From assembly GCA_947074185.1 (NCBI GenBank), contig CAMTOO010000003.1, forward strand, positions 1 to 64,000: a stretch of DNA of 64,000 nt. The letters are read 5' to 3'. The position numbers were made by a program, and so were the translations under genes. The notes under the pieces are model-generated. The model was not told the origin of the DNA, did no database searches, and saw nothing but the letters and a program-made list of their open reading frames with translations. Origin of the DNA: an uncultured Negativicutes bacterium (lineage in GTDB: Bacteria; Bacillota; Negativicutes; Acidaminococcales; Acidaminococcaceae). Positions 8,745-17,815 of this stretch are shown one piece after another. The first letter of the stretch is position 1, and each line of letters opens with the position of its first letter.

Positions 8745-9086
8745 TTAGCGACGTTCTCTAATACGAGCAGCTTTACCTGTAAGGTTGCGCAAGTAATAGA
8801 GTTTTGCTCTACGAACGATACCACGACGAGCCACTTCGATTTTTTCCAATCTTGGGCTGTGTACTGGGAAAGATCTTTCCACGCCTACACCATAAGAGAT
8901 ACGACGTACAGTGAACATTTCACGAACGCCAGCACCGCTACGGGAGATTACAACGCCTTCAAATAACTGAACGCGTTCACGAGTACCTTCGACTACTTTT
9001 ACATAAACTTTTACAGTGTCTCCTGGGCGAAACTCAGGAATGTCAGAACGAAGTTGTTCTTGTTCTAATGCTTGAATAATATTCAT
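8745..9086 (-). CDS. rplS: 50S ribosomal protein L19
   Basis: 113 residues, normal L19 length, with [59 protein letters not shown] and the C-terminal [15 protein letters not shown]. It is a structural protein at the 30S/50S interface. It ends the ribosomal and SRP gene group but has its own promoter (9152-9180) and a leader of about 60 bases. A GGAGG site precedes the ATG. Confidence 0.98.
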   Translation of the reverse strand: MNIIQALEQEQLRSDIPEFRPGDTVKVYVKVVEGTRERVQLFEGVVISRSGAGVREMFTVRRISYGVGVERSFPVHSPRLEKIEVARRGIVRRAKLYYLRNLTGKAARIRERR

Positions 9087-9151
9087 AATTTCCTCCTAAT
9101 CATAGACGTTCATGTGTTCTAACAGCGGACCGCCCGTACTACATACAAAGT

Positions 9152-9180
9152 ATTTTAACACATTGTTACATATGTTGCAA
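9152..9180 (-). promoter_or_regulatory. rplS promoter with overlapping inverted repeat
   Basis: The minus strand has TTGCAA (9175-9180), a 17-base spacer and TAAAAT (9152-9157). An imperfect 18-bp inverted repeat centred on ACATATGT covers the -35 element and the spacer. The 128-bp gap after trmD holds this promoter and the rplS leader. Confidence 0.75.
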
Positions 9181-9214
9181 TACTTTTTTCTATAAAATCT
9201 AAAATATTTTTATT

Positions 9215-9964
9215 CTAGAGATTATCCTCGTTTTTAGCCGCAAGCTCTGCTTTAATTTCTTCAAGAAGTTTAGCATCGTTTTTGGTAAGTTCCCCTAGTA
9301 AATCAGGGCGTCTTAAATATGTTGCTCGAAGTGCTTCTTTTCTGCGATAGCGTTCGATGTGAGCATGATTTCCATTGCGTAATACTTCTGGTACAACCAT
9401 ACCTTCAAACTCTACAGGACGAGTATATTGCGGATACTCAAGTAATCCTGTGCTGAAAGAATCATCTTCTGCACTAACAAGTTTACCAAGCACTCCTGGT
9501 ATAAACCTTGCTACTGCATCCATTACTACTAATGCAGGAAGTTCCCCTCCTGTTAAAACGTAATCACCTATGGATAATTTCTCATCTACATAGGCAAAAA
9601 TTCTTTCGTCAAAGCCTTCATAGTGACCGCAAACAAAAATTAAATCTTGTTTTGAATCAACGTATTCACCAACAACACTTTGTTTTAAAGTGCGTCCTCC
9701 TGGGCACATTGCAATAACACGTCCATTCGGAAGTTTTTCTTTTGCTGCTTTAATCGCACAAACCATAGGTTCTGGTTTCAATACCATACCAGCGCCACCA
9801 CCAAAAGGTGTGTCGTCTACTGTTTTATGCTTATCTGTTGCAAAATCACGAGGATTGATGCAGCTTACGGTAATTAAACCTGCTTCCATCCCTCTTTTGA
9901 TTATGCTGTGATTAGCAGCTTGTTCTATTTGTTCTGGAAATAAAGTAATAAAAAGAAAATTCAT
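9215..9964 (-). CDS. trmD: tRNA (guanine-N1)-methyltransferase TrmD
   Basis: TrmD of 249 residues makes m1G37 in tRNAs with G36, using S-adenosylmethionine, and prevents +1 frameshifting. The SPOUT knot is visible: GGGAGMVLKPEPM, CGHYEGFDERI, and IGDYVLTGGELPALVVMDAVAR. The frame opens upstream at 9997, but the ATG at 9964 begins the conserved MNFLFITLFPEQ and lies 4 bp after the rimM stop, so that start is chosen. It is co-transcribed with rimM. Confidence 0.97.
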   Translation of the reverse strand: MNFLFITLFPEQIEQAANHSIIKRGMEAGLITVSCINPRDFATDKHKTVDDTPFGGGAGMVLKPEPMVCAIKAAKEKLPNGRVIAMCPGGRTLKQSVVGEYVDSKQDLIFVCGHYEGFDERIFAYVDEKLSIGDYVLTGGELPALVVMDAVARFIPGVLGKLVSAEDDSFSTGLLEYPQYTRPVEFEGMVVPEVLRNGNHAHIERYRRKEALRATYLRRPDLLGELTKNDAKLLEEIKAELAAKNEDNL

Positions 9965-9968
9965 TTCA

Positions 9969-10463
9969 TTAATCCCATTCTGGTAGACATACAACAATGC
10001 GTTTTTCTACCACATTAATCTCTTTAACATTTTCTTCTGTACATGGTATCAAGATTTCCTTACCTTCTGGATCGACGATAATGAACACATCTTTGCTACC
10101 TGTTTGAAGAGTGTCTTTAAATTTGCCTATTTCTGTACCGTCTTCAAGTACTGCAGGAAGTCCTACAAGATCTCTCACATAGAAACGTCCTTCTGGAAGT
10201 GGTGGTAAATCTTTTGTATAGATAGATACTTCTTGTCCACGCAATTTTTCTGCTTCGTCCATATTAGTGGACTCTGCAATTGTTGCGAGGATCATTCTTT
10301 TATGCATACGTGCACTTTTAAGCGTAAGTTTAGTACCATCTTTTAACAAAAGATATTTAAGTTTTAAAAATTGTTCTGGCGTTTCGGTCAAAGCCATAAT
10401 ACGAATATCGCCCCGCACACCATGCGGAGCGACAATTTTACCAATAACGGTTGTGTTATCCAT
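9969..10463 (-). CDS. rimM: 16S rRNA processing protein RimM
   Basis: 164 residues with the two RimM domains. The N-terminal barrel has IGKIVAPHGVRGDIRI and the C-terminal PRC barrel has FYVRDLVGLPAVLEDGTEIGKF, ending in IPCTEENVKEI. It assists maturation of the 30S head by binding S19. It lies 1 bp from ylqD and 4 bp from trmD in the standard Firmicute order. Confidence 0.97.
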   Translation of the reverse strand: MDNTTVIGKIVAPHGVRGDIRIMALTETPEQFLKLKYLLLKDGTKLTLKSARMHKRMILATIAESTNMDEAEKLRGQEVSIYTKDLPPLPEGRFYVRDLVGLPAVLEDGTEIGKFKDTLQTGSKDVFIIVDPEGKEILIPCTEENVKEINVVEKRIVVCLPEWD

Positions 10464-10464
10464 A

Positions 10465-10869
10465 TTATTCGCGGAAAGCGATTACTTTCCCATCTTCAGT
10501 AACAATTTCAGCACCCATAAGAGTTTCTAAATTTGTTCCAATTTCAACTTCAACAGTACGTTCTAAGGTACCATGACCGATTTCAGCACCTACAACCAAG
10601 TCTTCCGCACGTTTAAGCTTATCTTCAATTTCTGCTTTTGTTTCAACGCGTTTTGCACGTTCAGCATCAATTTGTTCACGTAAATGTGGAAGCATACTTA
10701 AATCATTTGCTGCTTTATTAAGAACTTGTTTAGCTTGAAATTCAAATCTTTCGATTTCTAAATCCATTTCTTTTATGGTTTCTTGGAGTTCTCCAATAAT
10801 TTTCAATTTTAAATCTTCTGTTACTTTTGCTTTTACTGCAACTGGTACTCTTACAAACATTTTATCCAT
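10465..10869 (-). CDS. ylqD: YlqD family protein
   Basis: 134 residues, mostly a charged helical segment (about residues 18-95, LKLKIIGELQETIKEMDLEIERFEFQAKQ) followed by a short beta-rich tail (VVGAEIGHGTLERTVEVEIG). Sequence and position between khpA and rimM match the YlqD family of Firmicutes. Function is not known. Location suggests a link to ribosome assembly or RNA metabolism, which is inference only. Confidence 0.88.
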   Translation of the reverse strand: MDKMFVRVPVAVKAKVTEDLKLKIIGELQETIKEMDLEIERFEFQAKQVLNKAANDLSMLPHLREQIDAERAKRVETKAEIEDKLKRAEDLVVGAEIGHGTLERTVEVEIGTNLETLMGAEIVTEDGKVIAFRE

Positions 10870-10910
10870 GTTTATTCCACCCTTTAAGATAGTTTATTTA
10901 CTACAACATT

Positions 10911-11138
10911 CTAAACGATTTCTACAATTACTTTCACATTCTCACGGGTTGCAACAGCTTTCATAACAGAACGAATCGCTTTAGCAATGCGCCCTTGTTT
11001 TCCAATTACTTTGCCCATATCTTCAGGAGCAACATGGAGGCGAAGAACTGTTGTAGTACCAGTTGTTTCTTCCTCCACAGCAACTGCAGACGGATTGCTA
11101 ACCAAAGCTTTGGCCATAATTTCTACCAATTCCTTCAT
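10911..11138 (-). CDS. khpA: KH-domain RNA-binding protein KhpA (YlqC)
   Basis: A 75-residue protein consisting of one type II KH domain. The RNA-binding GxxG loop is GKQG in VIGKQGRIAKAIRSVMKA. KhpA pairs with KhpB (Jag) in Gram-positives to bind small RNAs and affect cell division. It lies between rpsP and ylqD, the normal location. Confidence 0.95.
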   Translation of the reverse strand: MKELVEIMAKALVSNPSAVAVEEETTGTTTVLRLHVAPEDMGKVIGKQGRIAKAIRSVMKAVATRENVKVIVEIV

Positions 11139-11155
11139 GCAAACACGCCCCTTTA

Positions 11156-11428
11156 TTATTTCGCAGCTTTAGCATCTGCAAATTTTTTCATGATACCATC
11201 TTTACTGAATAAGTTTCTTACTGTATCAGTAGGTTGTGCACCTTTGTTCATCCATTCGATAGCTTTGTCTTCATCAATTTTAACATTAGCTGGTTGAGTT
11301 GTAGAATCATAGTAACCAATGCTTTCGATGATTTTGCCATCACGTGGAGAACGGGAGTCAGCAACAACAATACGGTAGAAAGGAGCTTTTTTAGCACCCA
11401 TACGTTTTAAACGAATTTTTACTGCCAT
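11156..11428 (-). CDS. rpsP: 30S ribosomal protein S16
   Basis: 90 residues with the S16 opening [31 protein letters not shown] and the typical GYYDSTTQP. It stabilises the 5' domain of 16S rRNA. An AGGAGGTGA site precedes the ATG, an unusually strong ribosome-binding site suited to a ribosomal protein. Downstream of ffh by 42 bp. Confidence 0.98.
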   Translation of the reverse strand: MAVKIRLKRMGAKKAPFYRIVVADSRSPRDGKIIESIGYYDSTTQPANVKIDEDKAIEWMNKGAQPTDTVRNLFSKDGIMKKFADAKAAK

Positions 11429-11470
11429 TTCAAATTCACCTCCTTAAATAGATTTCAATTAATTACAAAA

Positions 11471-12817
11471 TTATTTCATAAAGGGAAGTTTCATGCCACC
11501 CTTTGATGCAAACTTAGACATACCTTGCATTTTCTTCATCATCTTTTTGCTTTCTTCGAAATTCTTCAAAAGCTTATTAACATCTTGCACTCTCATACCG
11601 CAACCTGCTGCGATACGTTTACGTCTACTACCATTGATAACAGATGGATTACGACGTTCTTTTGGAGTCATAGATTTGATGATTGCTTCAACTCGATCAA
11701 CCTCTTTATCATCTACATTAGCTTCTTTTAACTTTTGGCTGATGTTCCCCATACCTGGGATAAGACCGAGAATAGTATCAAGTGAACCCATTTTCTTAAC
11801 TTGTTGCATTTGCTCTAAGAAATGTTCTAACGTAAATTCATTTTTACGTAATGTTTTTTCCATTTCTAAAGCTTTGTTTAAATCTGTTGTATCTTTGATT
11901 TTATCGATGAGGGATAAAATATCACCCATTCCTAAAATACGAGATGCCATACGATCTGGATAGAATGGTTCTAAAGCTTCAAGCTTTTCACCCATACCTA
12001 CAAATTTCACTGGACAACCAGTTACTTCTTTTACAGAAAGAACCGCACCACCACGAGCGTCACCGTCAAGCTTTGTAACAATAAGACCCGTTAAACCAAG
12101 TTCTTTGTTAAAAGCATCTGCAACATTTACTGCGTCTTGACCTGTCATAGCGTCAATAGTAAGTAAAATTTCGTGAGGATTTACTGCACTTTTAATATCT
12201 TTAAGCTCATTCATCAATTCTTCATTGATGTGCAAACGACCTGCGGTATCGATAATTACTGTATCGCACGCAAGAAATTTTGCTTTTTCAAGAGCTTGTT
12301 TAGCAATTTCTACAGGAGAAACTTTGTCTCCTAAAGCAAATACTGGAACGCCAACTTGTTCACCTAGAACTTCTAACTGAGTAATCGCAGCTGGACGATA
12401 TATGTCACCTGCAACAAGCAATGGTTTCTTGTTTTTCTTCTTCAAGGTCATTGCGAGCTTACCTACAGTAGTAGTTTTACCAGCACCTTGCAAACCAACT
12501 AACATAATAACAGTTGGTGGTGTTGGTGATACTTCAAGCTTAACTTGAGTGCCACCTAAAAGTGCTGTTAACTCTTCGTTTACTATCTTAATGATTTGTT
12601 GACTTGGTGAAAGACTTTCTTGAACTTCTGCGCCTAAAGCACGTTCTTTAATCTTCGCAACAAAATCTTTAACTACTTTAAAGTTAACATCGGCTTCTAG
12701 AAGTGCCATTCTAACTTCTTTTAAAGGAGCTTTTAAATCCTCTTCTGAGATTTTACCGCTACCTTTAAACATCTTTATTGCTTTTTGTAATCTTTCAGAT
12801 AAACTTTCAAAAGCCAT
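11471..12817 (-). CDS. ffh: Signal recognition particle protein Ffh
   Basis: 448 residues, full NG and M domains. The GTPase has GLQGAGKTTTVGKLA at about 107, DTAGRLHINEELM at about 188 and TKLDGDARGGAVLS at about 246. The methionine-rich M domain (about 300-440) includes PGMGNI, GCGMRVQDVNKLLKNF and KMMKKMQGM. It binds signal sequences and 4.5S/6S SRP RNA and docks to FtsY. It follows ylxM with a 2-bp gap. Confidence 0.98.
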   Translation of the reverse strand: MAFESLSERLQKAIKMFKGSGKISEEDLKAPLKEVRMALLEADVNFKVVKDFVAKIKERALGAEVQESLSPSQQIIKIVNEELTALLGGTQVKLEVSPTPPTVIMLVGLQGAGKTTTVGKLAMTLKKKNKKPLLVAGDIYRPAAITQLEVLGEQVGVPVFALGDKVSPVEIAKQALEKAKFLACDTVIIDTAGRLHINEELMNELKDIKSAVNPHEILLTIDAMTGQDAVNVADAFNKELGLTGLIVTKLDGDARGGAVLSVKEVTGCPVKFVGMGEKLEALEPFYPDRMASRILGMGDILSLIDKIKDTTDLNKALEMEKTLRKNEFTLEHFLEQMQQVKKMGSLDTILGLIPGMGNISQKLKEANVDDKEVDRVEAIIKSMTPKERRNPSVINGSRRKRIAAGCGMRVQDVNKLLKNFEESKKMMKKMQGMSKFASKGGMKLPFMK

Positions 12818-12819
12818 AA

Positions 12820-13185
12820 TTACCTACTTTCAATGCTTAGTCTCGATAATATTTTCTGCACCTTCGCTAAATCTTTAGTTGATTTAGTCTTTTGTGCTTC
12901 TTTTAAAAGGTCTTGTGCTTCCTGAACGAAAACTTCATTTGCTTCTTTCATTTGCAAAAAACCTAAGATTTCTTCATAGTGTTCGAGAGTTTGTTCTACT
13001 CTCTTTAAAAGATCGTGAATTGCTTGACGAGAAACGCTTAATTCGTCAGCGATTTCTCCTAAAGATAGGTCTTCACAAAAATATAATTCAAGGCATGCTC
13101 TTTGCTTTTTAGTAAGCAAGGCACCGTACATCTCATAGAGAGTAACAAATCTTATTCTTTGTTCAAATCCATTATCTTTTGCCAT
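12820..13185 (-). CDS. ylxM: YlxM helix-turn-helix SRP accessory protein
   Basis: A protein of about 121 residues with a sigma-70 region 4-like helix-turn-helix (LTKKQRACLELYFCEDLSLGEIADELSVSRQAIHDLLKRVE) and a helical tail. YlxM-type proteins are encoded before ffh in Firmicutes and are reported to associate with SRP. The frame is open to 13248, but GGAG before the ATG at 13185 and the promoter position select the shorter start. First gene of the ribosomal/SRP operon. Confidence 0.93.
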   Translation of the reverse strand: MAKDNGFEQRIRFVTLYEMYGALLTKKQRACLELYFCEDLSLGEIADELSVSRQAIHDLLKRVEQTLEHYEEILGFLQMKEANEVFVQEAQDLLKEAQKTKSTKDLAKVQKILSRLSIESR

Positions 13186-13219
13186 ATTTTCTCCAACCTT
13201 TTTATACTCAACACATTGA

Positions 13220-13248
13220 ATTATATCTAAAAAAAAGAAAGGTGTCAA
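13220..13248 (-). promoter_or_regulatory. Consensus promoter of ylxM-ffh, nested in the ftsY terminator
   Basis: On the minus strand TTGACA (13243-13248), a 17-base spacer and TATAAT (13220-13225) form a full-consensus sigma-70 type promoter. The -35 hexamer lies inside the 3' arm of the ftsY terminator stem and the T-tract is the spacer. Confidence 0.85.
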
Positions 13249-13268
13249 GTATTTTTACTTGACACCTT
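13229..13268 (-). terminator. Terminator of ftsY
   Basis: A 12-bp perfect stem (13240-13251 with 13256-13267) and 4-base loop are followed on the minus strand by TTTC and eight T residues, 12 bases after the ftsY stop. Confidence 0.93.
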
Positions 13269-13279
13269 GAAACATTTAT

Positions 13280-14197
13280 TTATTCGTCTTTTGCAAAAAG
13301 AGCATCTACGAATTTATCAGGTTCAAAAGGTCTGAAATCCATGATTCCTTCCCCTACTCCAATCCATTTTACTGGAAGTCCTAACTCTTCTTTTATAGCA
13401 ACCACTACACCGCCTTTTGCAGTACCATCAAGTTTTGTTAAAACAACACCTGTAACATTTGCTGTTTCTGCAAATACTTTTGCTTGGTTAATTGCATTTT
13501 GACCTGTAGTTGCATCAAGTACAAGAAAAGTTTCGTGAGGAGCATCTGGAATTTCTCTTTTAATAACGCGATGAATCTTTTCTAATTCGTTCATTAAATT
13601 TGTTTTGTTATGCAAACGTCCTGCAGTATCAATGAAAAGAATATCTACTTTTCTTGCTATTGCAGCTTTTACAGCATCAAAAACTACTGCTGCTGGATCT
13701 GCGCCTTCAGCATGACTAATTACTTCGCATTCAGCTCGTTCACCCCAAATTTTAAGTTGTTGGGATGCTGCTGCTCTAAAAGTATCGCCCGCTGCTAGCA
13801 TAACTTTATACTTGAACAGATGGAAGTAATTGGCAAGTTTACCAATGGTAGTTGTTTTACCAACGCCATTAACACCTACTACAAGGATAACTGTTGGTTT
13901 AGCACCAATTCTAGTTCTTTGGCCATCATCTTTAAGCATTTCTGATATTTGATTTTTTAGAAATGGCAAGACATCTTCTGTACTTGAAATTTCTTTTTTC
14001 TTTGCTGCTTGGCGTATGGAATCAATCAACTTTTCTGTTGTTACTCCTCCAACGTCTGCTGTCAAAAGAATCATTTCTAATTCTTCTAAAAAGTCTTCAT
14101 CTATTTCTACAGATAACCCTACTAATTCTTCAATACGATCTGTGAAATTATGTCTTGTTTTACTTAAGCCTTCTTTAAGACGATCAAAAAATCCCAT
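13280..14197 (-). CDS. ftsY: SRP receptor FtsY
   Basis: 305 residues: a short N-terminal helical region without the long acidic A domain, then the NG GTPase with GVNGVGKTTTIGKLA at about 110, DTAGRLHNKTNLMNEL at about 195 and LTKLDGTAKGGVVVAI at about 253. It receives ribosome-SRP complexes at the membrane. It follows smc by 17 bp with GGAGG before the ATG, a common Firmicute pair. Last gene of its operon. Confidence 0.98.
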   Translation of the reverse strand: MGFFDRLKEGLSKTRHNFTDRIEELVGLSVEIDEDFLEELEMILLTADVGGVTTEKLIDSIRQAAKKKEISSTEDVLPFLKNQISEMLKDDGQRTRIGAKPTVILVVGVNGVGKTTTIGKLANYFHLFKYKVMLAAGDTFRAAASQQLKIWGERAECEVISHAEGADPAAVVFDAVKAAIARKVDILFIDTAGRLHNKTNLMNELEKIHRVIKREIPDAPHETFLVLDATTGQNAINQAKVFAETANVTGVVLTKLDGTAKGGVVVAIKEELGLPVKWIGVGEGIMDFRPFEPDKFVDALFAKDE

Positions 14198-14214
14198 AGT
14201 TACCTCCTTTTCCT

Positions 14215-17200
14215 TTATTTTTCTGCATCACTCATTTTTACGGAAAGCACCTTAGATACACCGGACTCTTCCATGGTGATACCGTACATAATATTTGCTG
14301 ATTCCATCGTACCTTTACGATGAGTAATTACGATAAACTGACTGTTTGCTGCATAACTTGCTAAGAATTTAGCAAAGCGACCAATATTTGCATCATCAAG
14401 TGGTGCATCAATTTCGTCTAAAATACAGAACGGTGCTGGTTGATAACTTAAAAGCGCAAAAAGTAATGCGATTACTGTTAAGGCTCTTTCACCACCAGAT
14501 AATAAGAATAGACTTTGTAAACGTTTTCCAGGTGGTTGAACTTCAATATCAATACCAGATTCTAAAACATCATCTGGATTAGAAAGTCTTAGCACTGCTG
14601 TACCGCCACCAAAAAGTTGTACATAAGTTTCTGAGAAATGCTCATTGATCTTATTGAAAGCTTCTTTAAAGCGTTTAGCCATGCCTGTGTTTATTTCACT
14701 AATTACTGCTTCTAGATTACTTTTGGCTTCGCATAGGTCACTATATTGCTTTTCTAGGAACTCATAACGTTCGCTTACTGCTGCATATTGTTCAATAGCT
14801 GCGGCGTTAATAGGTCCAAGCTCACTAATTTGTCTATCCAACTTTAGTTCTAATTTACGTAAAGCTAAATCGTTTTCTTCACGTAAGAGTTCTTCTTCTT
14901 TCGCTTCTTCTAAAGTTAATTTGTATTCGTTATTTAACTGTTCTAGAGCATGTTCGTAGTCACTATCTAATTTAACTACATCCATTTCTCCTTGGCGAAC
15001 TTTGTTTTCAGCTAAAGTTTGTTCTTTTCTTAAAACTGCAAGTTTTTCATTTGCCACTGCTTGCTTTTCTGCAATAGCGATGCGTTTTTCACCAAACTCG
15101 TCTTTACCACTAAGTACTTCTTTAAGTTCTTCCATAAGTGCTTTAGACTTGTCTTCTAAACCATCTTTTTCTTCTCTACTTGTTTCAACAATATTAGCTA
15201 AATTTTCTTGTTCATTTTCATTGTTAGTGAATTCATCTTGCAAACGTCCCATATCTGTATCTATTTGACTAATACGTTCTTCAGTCATAGAACTACGAGC
15301 TGTTGCTGATTCGTTTTGTACCCTTGCATCTTGCAATTTATTGCGCAAAGTAATAAGAGCACTATTGTCACTACCAATTTGCTTTTGCAATTTATCAAGA
15401 CGTTCTTTAGTATCTACATCTTTTGCTTCAAGCTCTTCAAGTTTCGGCATTAACTCTGCAAGATCTTTACGTGCTGCCATATATTCTTCGGCAATTTCAT
15501 TACGATCATTAAGAGTTAATTCTAACCTTTTATTTTCCTGTTCAACTTCTGCTTTAGCGCGTTCTACATTAGCGCTTACTTCCGCTAAACGTACCTTTTT
15601 ATCTTGTACATCAGAGTTTATTTCTTCAAAACGTTTATTGTAGTTTTCTAAAGTATCTTCAAAAACTTCTCTTTCCTCTTGCTGAGCAAGAAGTTCTTTA
15701 TTTAGTTTCTTAAGCTCTGCTGTTTGTTCTTCGATAGCTTTATTACGAGATAAATAGCCAGCTTCTTTTTGCTGTCTGCTACCACCAGTCATAGAACCAC
15801 CAGCATTTACTACGTCACCTTGCAAAGTAACTGCTCTTAATCTAAAACCACTTTTACGTGAAGCAGCAAGAGCTGAATCTAAATCTTCTGCAATAAGCAC
15901 GCGACTTAAAAGGAATTTTACTGCTGGGCTAATTTCTTTATCGCAAGAAATCAAATCAGAAGCAAATCCTTTAATACCTTTATTCTTAGCTAATGCCTCG
16001 TCTTCACTGCGTCTATCTAATACTTTAAGAGTATCAAGTGGCAAGAAGGTTGCTCTACCACCATTTTTAGATTTTAAATCTGCAATAGCTTTTTTAGAAC
16101 TTTCAGCAGAACGCATAATAACATTTTGTGCTGTAGCTCCTAATGCTGTTTCAATAGCCACGACATATTCGTTAGGAACTTTAATAAGTTCTGCCACTAC
16201 GCCTAACACATCTTTACGCCAAGCTTCTTTAGAATTCATAACACTTTTGATACCGTAACCAAAACCATCATAGGATTCTTGCATGTTCTTAAGAATAGTT
16301 AAACGAGATTCTAGTGCAGTTATTTTATTTTGACATTCGTTATATTTAACAAGGACTTTATCAAGTTCGCCTTGTTCTTTAGCGATTGTTTCTTGGAGCT
16401 CTGCTGATTCCTTAGCATATTGATCAAGTACTTGTTCAATACGTGCTTGTTCATCAACAAGACCTTTACGATTAGCATTAAGACCATTTAAAACTTCTTC
16501 GATTTCCTCTAAAGTTTTCTTTAAAGCTTCACGTTTGCGCATACGCAATTCTTGTTCTTGTTCCATAGCACGAACTTGATTACGCATATTAACCATGTCT
16601 TGCATAGATTCAAATACGTTTCCATGCATTGTTTCAAGAAGTGTTTCGTTATCTTTAACTAATTTTTCCTTAGCTTCTTGTTCTTCAGTCAAACGTTCTA
16701 CTAATAGCGCAGAACCATGTCTTACTTCTTCTAACTTATCAAACTCTTCAACTAAAATTTTAAGTTGTTTATCTAATTCGTTAATTTGTTCTGTAAGTTT
16801 ATCATTGCGATCTTTTAAGCGAAGGGCATTTTTCTCGCTTTGACGCATACGTTCTTCAAGTACTGCATCTTGCCCTTTAACTTTTTCAATAGCAGTTTCT
16901 TTTTCTTTAATACCTTCTTGAAGTAAGTTGTACTCATCACTTAATTTATCTAATTCCATTTGATAAGTTGTACATTCGGCTTCTTGAGTGCTTACCGCTG
17001 TGCTTTTTTCAAGGAATTTATTATTAGCCACTTCTTGAGCAGCCAAAAGTTTTTGATTTTGTTCTTCAATAGTTTCAATCTTGCGCACAAATTGAGTTAA
17101 TTTGCAATTACGAAGCTCGCTATTGAACATATTAAATTTAGCAGTCTTTTCTGCTTCAATGCGTAAAGGTTCTACTTGCCCTTCTACTTCTGTTTTAATG

Positions 17201-17778
17201 TCATTAATACGAGTCAAGTTATTTGCTGTATCTTCAAGGCGTCTTGTAGCCTCTTTTTTACGCATACGATATTTCGCAATTCCTGCTGCTTCTTCAAAGA
17301 TAGCACGGCGATCTTCTGGTCTACTATTTAAGATTTCATCAATCTTGTTTTGCCCAATAATAGACATAGAGCCACGTCCAAGCCCTGTATCTGCGATAAG
17401 GTCAAGGATATCTTTTAAACGACAGTTCTTTTTATTAATAGCATACTCACTATCGCCAGATCTAAAAACGCGACGAGTAATAGACACTTCTTCAAAATCA
17501 ATTGGTAAAGTGCGATCACTATTATCAAAAACAAGATTTACTTCTGCTACACCTAAAGGACGTCTTTTGCTAGTACCAGAAAAAATAACATCTTCCATTT
17601 TGCTACCGCGCAAATACTTAGCACTTTGTTCGCCAAGTACCCATCTAACAGCATCGGAAACATTACTTTTACCAGAACCATTAGGCCCTACAATAGCAGT
17701 AATACCCTCATTAAACTCTAATTCAATTTTATCTGCAAATGATTTAAACCCATAGGTTGAAATCGATTTTAATAACAA
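14215..17778 (-). CDS. smc: Chromosome segregation protein SMC
   Basis: About 1187 residues with the canonical SMC layout. The N-terminal ATPase half has Walker A GPNGSGKSNV at about 31. Two long coiled coils flank a hinge at about 510-660 (YGFGYGIKSVMN, GGSMTGGS). The C-terminal half has the signature LLSGGERALTV and Walker B FCILDEIDAP. It condenses and segregates chromosomes with ScpAB. The frame opens with GTG at 17787, but a TTG at 17778 gives the family-like start M-LLKSIS-YGFKSFADK with GGTGG at a good distance. I prefer it, with moderate certainty. RNase III is not adjacent; an M20 amidase precedes it. Confidence 0.96.
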   Translation of the reverse strand: MLLKSISTYGFKSFADKIELEFNEGITAIVGPNGSGKSNVSDAVRWVLGEQSAKYLRGSKMEDVIFSGTSKRRPLGVAEVNLVFDNSDRTLPIDFEEVSITRRVFRSGDSEYAINKKNCRLKDILDLIADTGLGRGSMSIIGQNKIDEILNSRPEDRRAIFEEAAGIAKYRMRKKEATRRLEDTANNLTRINDIKTEVEGQVEPLRIEAEKTAKFNMFNSELRNCKLTQFVRKIETIEEQNQKLLAAQEVANNKFLEKSTAVSTQEAECTTYQMELDKLSDEYNLLQEGIKEKETAIEKVKGQDAVLEERMRQSEKNALRLKDRNDKLTEQINELDKQLKILVEEFDKLEEVRHGSALLVERLTEEQEAKEKLVKDNETLLETMHGNVFESMQDMVNMRNQVRAMEQEQELRMRKREALKKTLEEIEEVLNGLNANRKGLVDEQARIEQVLDQYAKESAELQETIAKEQGELDKVLVKYNECQNKITALESRLTILKNMQESYDGFGYGIKSVMNSKEAWRKDVLGVVAELIKVPNEYVVAIETALGATAQNVIMRSAESSKKAIADLKSKNGGRATFLPLDTLKVLDRRSEDEALAKNKGIKGFASDLISCDKEISPAVKFLLSRVLIAEDLDSALAASRKSGFRLRAVTLQGDVVNAGGSMTGGSRQQKEAGYLSRNKAIEEQTAELKKLNKELLAQQEEREVFEDTLENYNKRFEEINSDVQDKKVRLAEVSANVERAKAEVEQENKRLELTLNDRNEIAEEYMAARKDLAELMPKLEELEAKDVDTKERLDKLQKQIGSDNSALITLRNKLQDARVQNESATARSSMTEERISQIDTDMGRLQDEFTNNENEQENLANIVETSREEKDGLEDKSKALMEELKEVLSGKDEFGEKRIAIAEKQAVANEKLAVLRKEQTLAENKVRQGEMDVVKLDSDYEHALEQLNNEYKLTLEEAKEEELLREENDLALRKLELKLDRQISELGPINAAAIEQYAAVSERYEFLEKQYSDLCEAKSNLEAVISEINTGMAKRFKEAFNKINEHFSETYVQLFGGGTAVLRLSNPDDVLESGIDIEVQPPGKRLQSLFLLSGGERALTVIALLFALLSYQPAPFCILDEIDAPLDDANIGRFAKFLASYAANSQFIVITHRKGTMESANIMYGITMEESGVSKVLSVKMSDAEK

Positions 17779-17815
17779 ACGGACCACCCAATCTTAATTA
17801 TATTTTGGTAATTAT

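Noticed and set aside
17102-17755. 217-codon frame on the plus strand
   Set aside because: It is antisense to the smc ATPase domain, whose motifs are unambiguous; it has Ser/Leu-rich shadow composition.
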